This document shows, one piece after another, positions 52,567-61,784 of a DNA stretch of 64,000 nt. The notes under the pieces were generated by a model. That model had not been told where the DNA came from. It worked only from the letters and a program-made list of their open reading frames with translations, and searched no databases. The position numbers and the translations under genes were made by a program. Source of the DNA: Pseudalgibacter alginicilyticus. Lineage in GTDB: Bacteria; Bacteroidota; Bacteroidia; Flavobacteriales; Flavobacteriaceae. The stretch lies in the NCBI RefSeq assembly GCF_001310225.1, contig NZ_CP012898.1, forward strand, positions 3,466,001 to 3,530,000, written 5' to 3'. The number at the start of each line of letters is the position of its first letter. The first letter of the stretch is position 1.

Positions 52567-53526
52567 ATGAATACTTATAAAACTCTTTTCTTAAGTCTTT
52601 TTACATTATTGCTCTTTCAATCTTGTAATCATGAAAAAATCACACCTAATAGAGGAAAAGTGAAATTTGAAACTATTTCAGTAAGTAGTAAAATTGCTGG
52701 CAGAATTCACACGATATATGTTGAAGAAGGACAAACTGTAAAGAAAGGCGATACATTGGCATGGGTTAATATTCCAGAAGTGAATGCAAAAATGCTCCAA
52801 GCTCAGGGTGCAATTACTGCTGCTCAAGGACAGTTAAATATGGCGTATAATGGTGCAACATCAGAACAATTAAGTCAGATTGAAGGCCAATTGGAAGCAG
52901 GGAAAGCACAGTTAGAGTTTGCTCAAGAGTCTTTTTTAAGATTGCAAAACATGTATAAAGATTCTTTAGTGAGTCAGCAACAGTTTGATGAAGTAAAAAT
53001 GAAACTTAATATGGCAAAAGCCCAAGTTGTAAGTTTAGAAGCAAAACGAAATGAAGTAAAAAAAGGTACGCGGTTTGAACAAATAGAGCAAGCCAAAGGT
53101 CAGTTAGAACGTGCATTAGGAGCAAAAGAGGAGGTGCTTTCAGCCTCAGCGGAACAATACGTTATTGCTCCAGCGTCTATGACAATAGAAACCATAAGTT
53201 TAGAAGAAGGCGAATTATTAACTCCAGGATTTGCCTTATTTAATGGATATAAAACGGATAGTGTATATTTTAGGTTTACAATTCCGGAATCTAAAATTTA
53301 TGATTTTGAAGTTGGAAAAGAACTGATACTTATCAACCCATATACACAGGCAGAAACTGAAGCTAAAATTATAGCAATAAAACAATTGGCACAGTATGCT
53401 GATATTACAAGTACAGCTCCATTGTATCAATTATCAGAATCTATTTATGAATTGAAAGTGGTGCCCATATTGGATGTTTCAGACCAAAAGTTTTTCATTA
53501 ATGCTACTATTTTAATAAAATACTAA
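52567..53526 (+). CDS. HlyD/YhiI-type periplasmic adaptor lipoprotein
   Basis: A lipoprotein leader (LLLFQSCNHEK, Cys20) precedes lipoyl half-motifs (SSKIAGRIHTIYVEEGQTVKKGDTLAWV) and a long alpha hairpin (QAQGAITAAQGQLNMAYNGATSEQLSQIEGQLEAG, to about residue 190), then a second lipoyl half (VIAPASMTIETISLEEGELLTPGF). This is the membrane-fusion component for an ABC or MFS-type exporter. Its stop is 3 bases before the permease gene, indicating coupled expression. Confidence 0.93.
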   Translation: MNTYKTLFLSLFTLLLFQSCNHEKITPNRGKVKFETISVSSKIAGRIHTIYVEEGQTVKKGDTLAWVNIPEVNAKMLQAQGAITAAQGQLNMAYNGATSEQLSQIEGQLEAGKAQLEFAQESFLRLQNMYKDSLVSQQQFDEVKMKLNMAKAQVVSLEAKRNEVKKGTRFEQIEQAKGQLERALGAKEEVLSASAEQYVIAPASMTIETISLEEGELLTPGFALFNGYKTDSVYFRFTIPESKIYDFEVGKELILINPYTQAETEAKIIAIKQLAQYADITSTAPLYQLSESIYELKVVPILDVSDQKFFINATILIKY

Positions 53527-53529
53527 GTA

Positions 53530-54699
53530 ATGAAAAAATTTATTAGCTTACTTAAGGTTGAGTTTAAGCGCATTTTTTCAAATGGGGTTTTGCTTGCTAT
53601 ATTTTTTGGAGCACCAATTGGCTATGGTATTTTGTTCGGTTATGTTTACCAACAAGCAAAAGTTGTTGATTTACCTATTGTTATTGTTGATCAAGATCAA
53701 AGTCCTACAACAGATAAAATGATTGATGCTTTTGAAGATAATGAAGTGTTATTGGTAACTGATGTGCGAACTTCTGATGGAAATATTGTAAATGAAATGC
53801 CTGTTAAGCAATATGCTGCAGTTATTACGTTTCCTTCAGATTTTGAAAAAAATCTATTGCAAAAAAAGTATCCTGAAGTACGCATAGACCTTAATATGGC
53901 TAATATTTTAAATGCCAATACAGCAAGTAAAAATATAAGTGCTGTATTAATGACTATAAATGCTGGTATAGAAATTGAAGGACTAAAAAAACAAGGCCTA
54001 CACCCCAAACAAGCAAAAATGACTTACGAGAGTTTTAAAATTAATTTTAATAAACTTTACAACTCTACTGGAAACTATATCACGTTCATGCTACCAGGAT
54101 TACTTGCAGCCATTATGCAACAAGTTATTTTTTTAGCTATGGCATTAGTGTTTTCAAGGGATTTTGAAGATGGTTATTTTATGACCTTAACTAAAGAAAG
54201 TAAATCATCATGTTATCACATAGCATTAAAAGCCACTCCTTTTTTAATTATGCTTCCGTTTATGTGGTTATTCATTAGCCTGCTTTTTCCTTATTTTAAG
54301 ATTAATGCAAGCATTTTTAATATGTCAATGATTGTTTTAACTTTATTGTTAACAATTGCTTCTATGGGAATTGGTATGTTGTTTTCTATAGCCATTCCCA
54401 ATCAATTAAAAGCCACCGAGTTATTAATGGTTATTTCTACACCTGCATTTATACTCAGTGGTTTTACGTGGCCAACTTTAGCAATACCAGATTTTATTAC
54501 CAGCATTGCTCAGTTTATTCCTGTAACACAATATTTAAGTGGATTTAGAAAAGTGGCGTTTTATGGTGGAGATTTATCCTCTGCTGTATCAGAAATAAAA
54601 ATATTAGTATTAATAATTATAGTCACATTTGTAGCAATGATTATACTGCTTCAATTTAAAATAAAAGCTTCTATAAAAAAAGCAGAAAAAGCTTTGTGA
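53530..54699 (+). CDS. ABC-2 type transporter permease (YhhJ/YbhR-like)
   Basis: An N-terminal helix (GVLLAIFFGAPIGYGILFGYVYQ) and a large extracytoplasmic loop (residues about 45-175, PIVIVDQDQSPTTDKMIDAF) precede a C-terminal set of five helices (FMLPGLLAAIMQQVIFLAMALVFSRDFEDG, FSIAIPNQLKATELLMVISTPAFILSGFTWP), the ABC-2 permease layout. No ATPase gene lies nearby; the operon ends here and converges on msrA. The energising subunit would have to be encoded elsewhere. Confidence 0.92.
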   Translation: MKKFISLLKVEFKRIFSNGVLLAIFFGAPIGYGILFGYVYQQAKVVDLPIVIVDQDQSPTTDKMIDAFEDNEVLLVTDVRTSDGNIVNEMPVKQYAAVITFPSDFEKNLLQKKYPEVRIDLNMANILNANTASKNISAVLMTINAGIEIEGLKKQGLHPKQAKMTYESFKINFNKLYNSTGNYITFMLPGLLAAIMQQVIFLAMALVFSRDFEDGYFMTLTKESKSSCYHIALKATPFLIMLPFMWLFISLLFPYFKINASIFNMSMIVLTLLLTIASMGIGMLFSIAIPNQLKATELLMVISTPAFILSGFTWPTLAIPDFITSIAQFIPVTQYLSGFRKVAFYGGDLSSAVSEIKILVLIIIVTFVAMIILLQFKIKASIKKAEKAL

Positions 54700-54772
54700 G
54701 CGCTAAAATTCTGTTTTTAATAGTTTATGTGTTTGATTTATTGATGCGCTATAGAGGACTACGGTGTTTAAC

Positions 54773-55429
54773 TTAGTGATTTTCTTTCAATAATTCAGGA
54801 AACTTTTCTTTGAATTTATTTAACCTAGGAACGGAAACCGCTTTTATGTAACCATGATTTGGGTTTAACTTTTCAAAATTTTGATGATACGCTTCAGCTT
54901 TCCAAAACTTTTGAAAAGGATAAACTTCTGCGGCTACTTTTGAATTTATCGCTTTTTCTAAGGCTTCTTTTTTCTTTAAAATAATTTGTTTTTGAGTATC
55001 GTTTTGATAAAAAATAATAGACCGATATTGTGACCCTTTATCAGGGCCTTGACCGTTAATTTGTGTTGGGTTTTGTGAGCCAAAATAAACATCAACTAAA
55101 CTATTAAAACTAATAATGTTAGAATCATAAATGACTTCAACCGTTTCAGCATGCCCGGTCTTTCCAGTGTTGCTAGAATCATAAGTTGGGTTTTTTGTAT
55201 GACCTCCAGAATAACCACTAATAACTTCCTCAACACCTTTTACACTTTCGAAAACAGCTTCTACACACCAAAAGCAACCACTAGCAAAATAAGCTTTGGA
55301 TTTGCCGTTATGTAAAGGAACCTCAATAGGAGAAGCATTTGCAATGGCTTGCTGTTTTTTGTCAGCTTGAGCATTGTTTTTACAACTTAAAAAAAGAACT
55401 AAAAGTAAAGTGGGAATTATATGTTTCAT
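54773..55429 (-). CDS. msrA: Peptide-methionine (S)-S-oxide reductase, lipoprotein form
   Basis: MsrA repairs oxidised methionine residues. The catalytic Cys52 is in the canonical GCFWCVEAVF, followed by SGYSGGHTKNPTYDSSNTGKTGHAETVEVIYD and KAEAYHQNFEKLNP. A lipoprotein leader ends LFLSCKNNAQ (Cys16), which places the enzyme in the envelope rather than the cytosol. Length 218. The gene is convergent with the exporter operon, with 73 bases between them. Confidence 0.96.
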   Translation of the reverse strand: MKHIIPTLLLVLFLSCKNNAQADKKQQAIANASPIEVPLHNGKSKAYFASGCFWCVEAVFESVKGVEEVISGYSGGHTKNPTYDSSNTGKTGHAETVEVIYDSNIISFNSLVDVYFGSQNPTQINGQGPDKGSQYRSIIFYQNDTQKQIILKKKEALEKAINSKVAAEVYPFQKFWKAEAYHQNFEKLNPNHGYIKAVSVPRLNKFKEKFPELLKENH

Positions 55430-55504
55430 TATATACTGTTATGTGTTTTACTAACTAATAGACGTATGAAACGATGAAACCTTAACTAAAAATATTATTT
55501 TTAT

Positions 55505-55538
55505 TTATATAAAAAAAGCCTTCATGTTAATGAAGGCT
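55505..55538 (-). terminator. Terminator of the CT398-like/Nif3 operon
   Basis: On the minus strand AGCCTTCAT pairs with ATGAAGGCT around a TAAC loop and is followed by TTTTTT. It lies 28 bases after the stop of the coiled-coil gene. Confidence 0.85.
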
Positions 55539-55566
55539 CTTTAAATATATTGTAAATGAACATATA

Positions 55567-56346
55567 TTACAGTTTAGAAAACATTTTTTCCATTTTTGCT
55601 TTTTGTTCTTCAGCAAGTTCTGCATCTACTAATATTCTTCCACTGTGCTCATCGGTAATTACTTTTTTACGAGAAGCAATTTCTACTTGAATTTGTGGAG
55701 GAATAGTAAAAAAAGATCCACCAGAAGCACCTCTTTCAATTGGAACAATGGCTAATCCATTTTTTACATTCTTACGGATTCTGGTATAAGCAGCAACTAA
55801 ACGCTCTTCAATTTCTGATTTATAATCTTCGGATTTAGAAATTAAAGCTTGTTCTTCTTTTTCAGTTTCAGCTAAAATAGCATCTAACTCTCCTTTTTTG
55901 TGCTTTAAATGTGTTTCGCGTTCTTTAACTTTATCTTTAGTTTCAGAAATAACCTCTTTTTTCTGTTCTATTTGAGCTTTAAATTCTTTGATGTGTTTTT
56001 CAGCCAATTGGATTTCCAATTCTTGAAATTCAACTTCTTTAGTTAGCGAGTTAAACTCTCTGTTATTTCTAACATTTTTTTGTTGTTCGCTATATTTTTT
56101 TATTAAAGCTTTTGCTTCTTCTATAAGATTCTTTTTTCCAACAATATCATTGTCTATAATTTCTAAACTAGAAACTAATTTTTCTAATCTTATTTTCAGT
56201 CCAGCAACTTCATCTTCTAAATCACGAACTTCTAATGGAAGTTCTCCACGGACATTTCTTATTTCGTCAATACGAGAATCTATAAGTTGTAAATCATACA
56301 AAGCTCTTAGGCGCTCTTCAACAGTTAGTTCTTTCTTTTTTGCCAT
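55567..56346 (-). CDS. CT398-like coiled-coil protein lacking the zinc-ribbon cysteines
   Basis: Residues about 30-185 form long antiparallel coiled coils (LRALYDLQLIDSRIDEIRNVRGELPLEVRDLEDEVAGLK and later Lys/Glu-rich heptads). In the CT398/zinc-ribbon family the C-terminus normally has four Cys. Here the region reads IPIERGASGGSFFTIPPQIQVEIASRKKVITDEHSGRILVD with no Cys at all, so zinc cannot be bound in the usual way. It starts 2 bases after the Nif3-like gene stop, a conserved pairing in this phylum. Function is unknown, with links to flagellar or transcription factors proposed in chlamydiae. Confidence 0.85.
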   Translation of the reverse strand: MAKKKELTVEERLRALYDLQLIDSRIDEIRNVRGELPLEVRDLEDEVAGLKIRLEKLVSSLEIIDNDIVGKKNLIEEAKALIKKYSEQQKNVRNNREFNSLTKEVEFQELEIQLAEKHIKEFKAQIEQKKEVISETKDKVKERETHLKHKKGELDAILAETEKEEQALISKSEDYKSEIEERLVAAYTRIRKNVKNGLAIVPIERGASGGSFFTIPPQIQVEIASRKKVITDEHSGRILVDAELAEEQKAKMEKMFSKL

Positions 56347-56348
56347 AC

Positions 56349-57443
56349 TTAAAAATACTTAACAGGATTGGTATTTGTCTTTGATAAAACGACTGCAAAA
56401 TTAGTGATTTTTTTCATAAGAAATGCTACTAAACCATTTTTTGTGTATTGCTCGCTTTCATAATGTCCAATATCAGCTAAAACGATGCTGTTTTCTGCTG
56501 TAAAAAAGTCATGGTATTTTAAATCTGAGGTTATAAACACATCAGCACCAGATGCTTTAGCGGCGTTAATAGCAAAACTACCAGAGCCTCCTAAAACAGC
56601 AATTTTTTTTATGGGTTTGCCTAATAATGCTGAATGCCTAATACATTTTGTTTTCATTTTCACCTTAAGATATTCTAAAAAGGTGTCTTCAGACATAGCA
56701 TTTTCAAGCTGACCAATCATCCCAATGCCAATATGTTGGTTTTTATTTTCAAGTGTTGTTATTTCATAGGCAACTTCTTCATAGGGATGGGTTTTAAAAA
56801 GGGCTTTTAGTATATTTTTTTCTAAATGTTTTTTAAAAGTCACTGATATTTGAACCTCTTCTTCAAAATGGATACTTCCTTTTTTACCCTTTACAGGATT
56901 TGAATTCTCATTGCCATTAAATGTACCAATGCCTTCAACGTTAAAACTGCAATCGTCATAATTACCAATATTTCCAGCTCCAGCATTGAATAATGACATT
57001 CTAAGTTTTTCAGCATCAGTTTTAGGAACAAACGTGATTAGCTTTTTTATAGTTTCACTTTGTGGGATTAAAATCTGTTTGTTTGTCAGTTCTAATTGCT
57101 CGCAAATTACATTGTTTACTCCTTGAAACGCATTATCCAGAGCTGTATGCATACTATAAATAGCAATATCATTTTTAATGGCTTTTATAACCACACGTTC
57201 CACATAATTTTTGCCCGTAAGGGTTTTTAAACCCTTGAAAATAATAGGGTGGAAGCTCACTATTAGATTGCAGTTCGTTTTAATAGCTTCATCAACAACA
57301 GATTCAAGAGTGTCTAGAGTGACTAATATGCCTGAAAGTTTCATGTTTTTATTGCCAACAAGAAGCCCTACATTATCAAAATCTTCAGCGTAAGCTAAAG
57401 GAGCAAGTTCTTCTAAATGATTTATAACATCCTGAACAATCAT
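56349..57443 (-). CDS. Nif3-like dinuclear metal-centre protein (YbgI/YqfO type)
   Basis: This 364-residue protein has the two Nif3 halves with a central insertion (residues about 125-235, CutA/PII-like) seen in the YqfO class. Metal-site blocks are NLIVSFHPIIFKGLK (one His where many have HH), YSMHTALDNAFQGVNNVI and the C-terminal LADIGHYESEQYTK. NIF3 proteins form hexameric rings; GTP cyclohydrolase I type 2 activity was claimed for relatives but is not settled. The coiled-coil gene follows after 2 bases. Confidence 0.92.
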   Translation of the reverse strand: MIVQDVINHLEELAPLAYAEDFDNVGLLVGNKNMKLSGILVTLDTLESVVDEAIKTNCNLIVSFHPIIFKGLKTLTGKNYVERVVIKAIKNDIAIYSMHTALDNAFQGVNNVICEQLELTNKQILIPQSETIKKLITFVPKTDAEKLRMSLFNAGAGNIGNYDDCSFNVEGIGTFNGNENSNPVKGKKGSIHFEEEVQISVTFKKHLEKNILKALFKTHPYEEVAYEITTLENKNQHIGIGMIGQLENAMSEDTFLEYLKVKMKTKCIRHSALLGKPIKKIAVLGGSGSFAINAAKASGADVFITSDLKYHDFFTAENSIVLADIGHYESEQYTKNGLVAFLMKKITNFAVVLSKTNTNPVKYF

Positions 57444-57497
57444 ATTATTTTTTATGTATTGGTTTGAAACAAATATAAATATTATATTTTCGTTGCT

Positions 57498-58505
57498 GTG
57501 AAGCTATTAAGAAAAATATTGTTCCCATTAGTTCCTGTATATTATACGGTAACAAGTGTGCGAAATAAACTGTATGATTTAGGATTTAAAAAATCAAAAT
57601 CCTATGATTTTCCAGTAATTTGTGTAGGGAATTTGAGTGTAGGTGGTACAGGAAAAACCCCTATGATAGAGTATTTGATTAAGTTACTTAAAAATGATTA
57701 TAAAATAGCAACATTAAGTAGAGGTTATAAACGAAAATCTGAAGGTTTTCAATTAGCAGATGAAAATTCAACTGTTGAAATTTTAGGTGATGAGCCATTT
57801 CAGTTTTATACAAAGTTTGGTAATGTTATTCAAGTAGCAGTTGATGCTAACAGGCAAGCGGGTATTTCAAAATTACGAATATTAGAAAATGGAGTTGAAA
57901 TTGTATTATTAGACGATGCCTTTCAGCATAGAAAAGTTAACGCAGGTTTTAATATTTTATTGACCACTTATAATAATATATACACTAATGATTTTGTGCT
58001 GCCAACAGGTAATTTGCGCGAACCAAAGAGTGGAGCCAAACGTGCAAATATTATTGTGGTTACCAAATGTCCAGAGACTTTAGATATATCAAAAAAAACA
58101 GAGCTTATAAAGCAAATAAATCCCGAAAAGCATCAAGCTGTTTTTTTTAGTTCTATTGCTTATGCAGAAGAGGTTATTTCTTTAAATGCTAAAAGAACAA
58201 TTGATACTTTGAATAATTTTACCTTAGTAACAGGGATTGCCAATCCAAAACCATTAATTAGTTTTTTAAAGAGTAAGGGATTGAGTTTTGAACATTTGAA
58301 TTTTAAAGACCACCATGAGTTTTCGAAAGAAGATATTCTGAAATTAGAAAATAAAGGTGTTATTGTCACTACTGAAAAAGATTTTATGAGGTTGAAGCAT
58401 TATAAATCTTTACAGAGCGCATTGTATTATTTACCAATAACCATGGTTATAGATGATAGTTTAAAATTTAATGAATTGATAAAAAGCTTTGTTAAAAACA
58501 ATTAA
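57498..58505 (+). CDS. lpxK: Tetraacyldisaccharide 4'-kinase
   Basis: LpxK phosphorylates the 4' position of the lipid A disaccharide at the inner membrane. A hydrophobic N-terminus (LLRKILFPLVPVYYTVTSVRNKLYD) precedes the P-loop VGGTGKTPMIEYLIKLL, then ATLSRGYKRKSEGF, GDEPFQFYTKFG and VLLDDAFQHRKV, all family hallmarks. The start codon is GTG at 57498. The last 4 bases overlap the stop of the convergent histidine kinase gene. Confidence 0.94.
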   Translation: MKLLRKILFPLVPVYYTVTSVRNKLYDLGFKKSKSYDFPVICVGNLSVGGTGKTPMIEYLIKLLKNDYKIATLSRGYKRKSEGFQLADENSTVEILGDEPFQFYTKFGNVIQVAVDANRQAGISKLRILENGVEIVLLDDAFQHRKVNAGFNILLTTYNNIYTNDFVLPTGNLREPKSGAKRANIIVVTKCPETLDISKKTELIKQINPEKHQAVFFSSIAYAEEVISLNAKRTIDTLNNFTLVTGIANPKPLISFLKSKGLSFEHLNFKDHHEFSKEDILKLENKGVIVTTEKDFMRLKHYKSLQSALYYLPITMVIDDSLKFNELIKSFVKNN

Positions 58506-60736
58506 GCTGTTGCGGTTTTACTTTTAGTTAGTGCATTAAAAAGTTTTTTCTCAAACTCTTCTTGTTTGAAAGGTTTTGGAATAATATCAGTAAAACCAGC
58601 TTCATCAAATTCTTGCATTTTGTCTTCAATAGTAACGGCTGTTAAAGCAAAAATAGTCAGTTCTTTATCAAAAGTTCTTACAATTTTGGTAGCTTCAATA
58701 CCACTAATGCCTGGCATGTGAATGTCCATTAATATAATGTCATATTTGTTGGTTTTAATCATATCAACGGCTTCTTCACCATTGTCTACAATATCACAAC
58801 TAAGTTGCATTTTAGTAAGGATTTTTTTGGTAATCATTTGGTTGATTTTATTATCCTCAACTACCAAAATTTTAATATTGCTTAAATCTAATTCGTCAAC
58901 CTTTTTAAGGTAATTTGTTTTCTTTTCTATAGCTTCTTTTTCTTGTTCTTTAGTATATTCAAGGGGTATTTCAAAATAAAATGTTGATCCTTTTCCTAAT
59001 TCACTTTTAAGATATATTTTACCTTTTAGTATTTCAATTAGCCCTTTTACAATAGAAAGTCCTAAGCCAGTACCTCCATATTTTCTATTAATTTGTATAG
59101 AACCTTGAGAAAAACTTTCAAACATATGTTCTTGTTTTTCTTGAGTAATACCTATACCGTTATCTTCTACTTCAAAACGTAGGGTGTAAATACCTCCTTC
59201 TTGATTTATTTTATAAACTCTAATCCAAATATCACCATCTTTTGTAAACTTAATAGAGTTTCCAATAAGGTTGATTAATATTTGAGAAATCTTTAGTTGA
59301 TCAGCAATAAAGTTTTCAGGTAAATCATTATCGTATTCAAAATGGATTTTTATGTTATTGTCTATAGCAGAATTGTTTAGTGCTAAAACAATATTGTTTA
59401 TTTTCTTTTTTAAATTGAATGGTTCAGGTTCAATGTCTACTTTATTAGCTTCAATTTTATTAATTTGAAGGATGTCATTGATGAATGTTAACAAGTAATC
59501 ACCTGAAAACTTAAGCGATTTTAAATGCTGAATTTGCTCTGGTTTAGGGTCTTCGTCTAAAAGCATATTACTTAAACCAGTTACAGCATAAAGTGGTGTT
59601 CTTAACTCATGTGTTACTGTTGACAGGAAGTTAGCCTTAGTTTTTGATGCTAATTCAGCTTTTTCTTTGGCAATAATAAGTTCTCCGTTTTTTTTATGGA
59701 GCATGTTGTTGGTTTTTAATCGTATGTTGTTGTTTTTATAAAGGGATAAGGTTAATAAGGACAATATGGTAATTAAAGCTACACTTAAAATTGAAATTAA
59801 TGTACTTAAATCTTTATCGTCTTTAGCTTTTTTTAGGTCTTCTGCCTGCCTTTTAATACTTTCGCTTTGATCATTCATTAAAAACTTTACCTGCATATCT
59901 GGAGATAAATTGGCACGTTTTACGCTTATGATTGAGTCTGATAGTTTTATATGCGCTTTTAAATATTCATTGGAACTTTTAAAGTTTTCTTTGCTCTCGT
60001 AGATTTTACTAATAGTTAAATAAGCATCATCAAGAATTTCTGAATAATTATTGGTTTTGGCAATTTGTACACCTTCCAAAGCCAAAAAGAGTGCTTTGTC
60101 ATTATCTCCCAATTCATAATATACATCAGCATGACTAATTAACCCATTGCTTAAGGTTTTTGATAGATCTAATTTTCTTGATAAAGCAATGGATTGCTCA
60201 AAAAGAACTCTGGCTTTTCTGTTGTTTTTTAGAGCCACATAAATTTTGCCTTCACATAAAAGTAAATCTGCAAGCCGGTCATTTAATCCTTCTTCTTGAA
60301 ATTTAGATTTTGCGGCAGTATATTGGTCTAAAGCCAAATAATAATTTTTCTTACTATAGTAAACATCTCCAAATATTTTATAGGATTTACCAAGATTTTC
60401 ATTATCATTTATTATACGCTGCACCTCAATAGCTTTGTTTAAAGATTTTATAGCATCTTCTGGCTTATCTATAATAAGATATAATTGTCCTTTTGCAGCA
60501 TAAATAACACCAATACTTTTTTTGTAATCAATTTTATTAGCAAGGTCTAAAGCATCATCTAACTTTTTTTGAGCTTGGTAATATTTATAATGTTCAATAG
60601 CATTTTGAGCCTCTACAATATGATAATTAATAGTGTTTTGCAAGATTTCAGGATCTTCATCCACGGAGTTTTGTGATGAAACTGTTAATGCAATTAGCAT
60701 TAAAATGATGTATGTGTATTTATTGATTTGGGACAT
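58502..60736 (-). CDS. Hybrid sensor histidine kinase with periplasmic TPR sensor and receiver domain
   Basis: A signal sequence (to about residue 21) leads into five or six TPR units (residues about 35-265), a membrane helix (about 312-333), a HisKA domain with phospho-acceptor His376 in THELRTPLYAVTG, a HATPase with NSIKFTKDGD, DNGIGI and GGTGLGLSIVKG, and a C-terminal receiver (KILVVEDNKINQMITKKIL, acceptor Asp in ILMDIHMPG). No DNA-binding domain is present, so it acts through phosphotransfer to another protein. The gene is convergent and overlaps lpxK by 4 bases. Confidence 0.94.
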   Translation of the reverse strand: MSQINKYTYIILMLIALTVSSQNSVDEDPEILQNTINYHIVEAQNAIEHYKYYQAQKKLDDALDLANKIDYKKSIGVIYAAKGQLYLIIDKPEDAIKSLNKAIEVQRIINDNENLGKSYKIFGDVYYSKKNYYLALDQYTAAKSKFQEEGLNDRLADLLLCEGKIYVALKNNRKARVLFEQSIALSRKLDLSKTLSNGLISHADVYYELGDNDKALFLALEGVQIAKTNNYSEILDDAYLTISKIYESKENFKSSNEYLKAHIKLSDSIISVKRANLSPDMQVKFLMNDQSESIKRQAEDLKKAKDDKDLSTLISILSVALITILSLLTLSLYKNNNIRLKTNNMLHKKNGELIIAKEKAELASKTKANFLSTVTHELRTPLYAVTGLSNMLLDEDPKPEQIQHLKSLKFSGDYLLTFINDILQINKIEANKVDIEPEPFNLKKKINNIVLALNNSAIDNNIKIHFEYDNDLPENFIADQLKISQILINLIGNSIKFTKDGDIWIRVYKINQEGGIYTLRFEVEDNGIGITQEKQEHMFESFSQGSIQINRKYGGTGLGLSIVKGLIEILKGKIYLKSELGKGSTFYFEIPLEYTKEQEKEAIEKKTNYLKKVDELDLSNIKILVVEDNKINQMITKKILTKMQLSCDIVDNGEEAVDMIKTNKYDIILMDIHMPGISGIEATKIVRTFDKELTIFALTAVTIEDKMQEFDEAGFTDIIPKPFKQEEFEKKLFNALTKSKTATA

Positions 60737-60777
60737 TTTTTCTTCAATAATAACGACAAATATAATTATTTATTCGA

Positions 60778-61782
60778 TTAAGTACACTTTTTTTCCGATA
60801 AATTGCATAATAAATCAATTATTCGTTTAGAATACGCTGTTTCATTATCATACCAGCCAATTATTTTTACCATGTTTCCAATTACGGAAGTCATTTGTGC
60901 ATCAAAAATACAGGAATGAGTGTTTCCAACAATATCTATAGATACAATCGGGTCTTCAGTATATTCTAAAATATTTTTATATTGATTTTTAGCAGCTTTT
61001 TTAAAGGCGTTATTAATGTCTTGAATACTTACTGTTTTTTTTACATTACAAGTAATATCTGTAAGTGATCCGTTTGCAACAGGAACCCGAATACCACAAC
61101 CACCAATAACGTTTGATAAATGTGGAAATATTTTAGTAAGCGCTTTGGCTGCTCCCGTAGTAGTGGGTACAATAGATTGTCCTGCTGCTCTGGCTCGGCG
61201 TAAATCTCGGTGCGGTTGGTCGTGTAAACTTTGATCGGTAGTATAGGAGTGTACTGTTGTGATATAGGCTTGATCTATGCCGCAAAGTGAATCAATGATA
61301 TCAATCATTGGTGCCGCATTATTAGTAGTGCATGAGGCATTTGAGATTATTTGTTCGGTACCATCTAAACTTTTATCATTTACACCTAATACAATTGTTT
61401 TAATTGTATCTTCCATAGGAGGAACACTTAAAATAACTTGTTTACAACCATTTGTTATATGGTGGATTAAATCTGAAGTTAATTTGAATTTACCTGTAGC
61501 CTCTATTACAAAATCTACATTATAGGGTTTCCAGTCAATGTCTTTAGGATGAACTTTATTAAGTAATGCTACTTTTTTATTGTTTACAATAATGTCATTA
61601 TCATCAGAAGAAATATGACCATTAAAAACACCATGAATACTATCGTATTTTAGTAGGTGACTTAATGTTTTAACATCAGCTAAATCATTTATAGCAACAA
61701 CTTCAATATTTCTATAATTTTGAATTAATCTGAAAACACGTCTGCCAATTCTTCCAAAACCGTTTATGGCTACTCGAATCAT
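60778..61782 (-). CDS. gap: Glyceraldehyde-3-phosphate dehydrogenase
   Basis: This is the glycolytic/gluconeogenic enzyme that oxidises glyceraldehyde-3-phosphate with NAD. The Rossmann start is AINGFGRIGRRVFR, the nucleophile is Cys151 in SNASCTTN, and the general base is His178 in TTVHSYTTDQSLHDQPH. The phosphate site is TTTGAAKALTKIFPHL, and IIGWYDNETAYSKRIIDL ends the domain. At 334 residues it is complete. Genomes of this group often carry two gap paralogues; which one is the main glycolytic enzyme is not clear from here. Confidence 0.96.
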   Translation of the reverse strand: MIRVAINGFGRIGRRVFRLIQNYRNIEVVAINDLADVKTLSHLLKYDSIHGVFNGHISSDDNDIIVNNKKVALLNKVHPKDIDWKPYNVDFVIEATGKFKLTSDLIHHITNGCKQVILSVPPMEDTIKTIVLGVNDKSLDGTEQIISNASCTTNNAAPMIDIIDSLCGIDQAYITTVHSYTTDQSLHDQPHRDLRRARAAGQSIVPTTTGAAKALTKIFPHLSNVIGGCGIRVPVANGSLTDITCNVKKTVSIQDINNAFKKAAKNQYKNILEYTEDPIVSIDIVGNTHSCIFDAQMTSVIGNMVKIIGWYDNETAYSKRIIDLLCNLSEKKCT

Positions 61783-61784
61783 GA

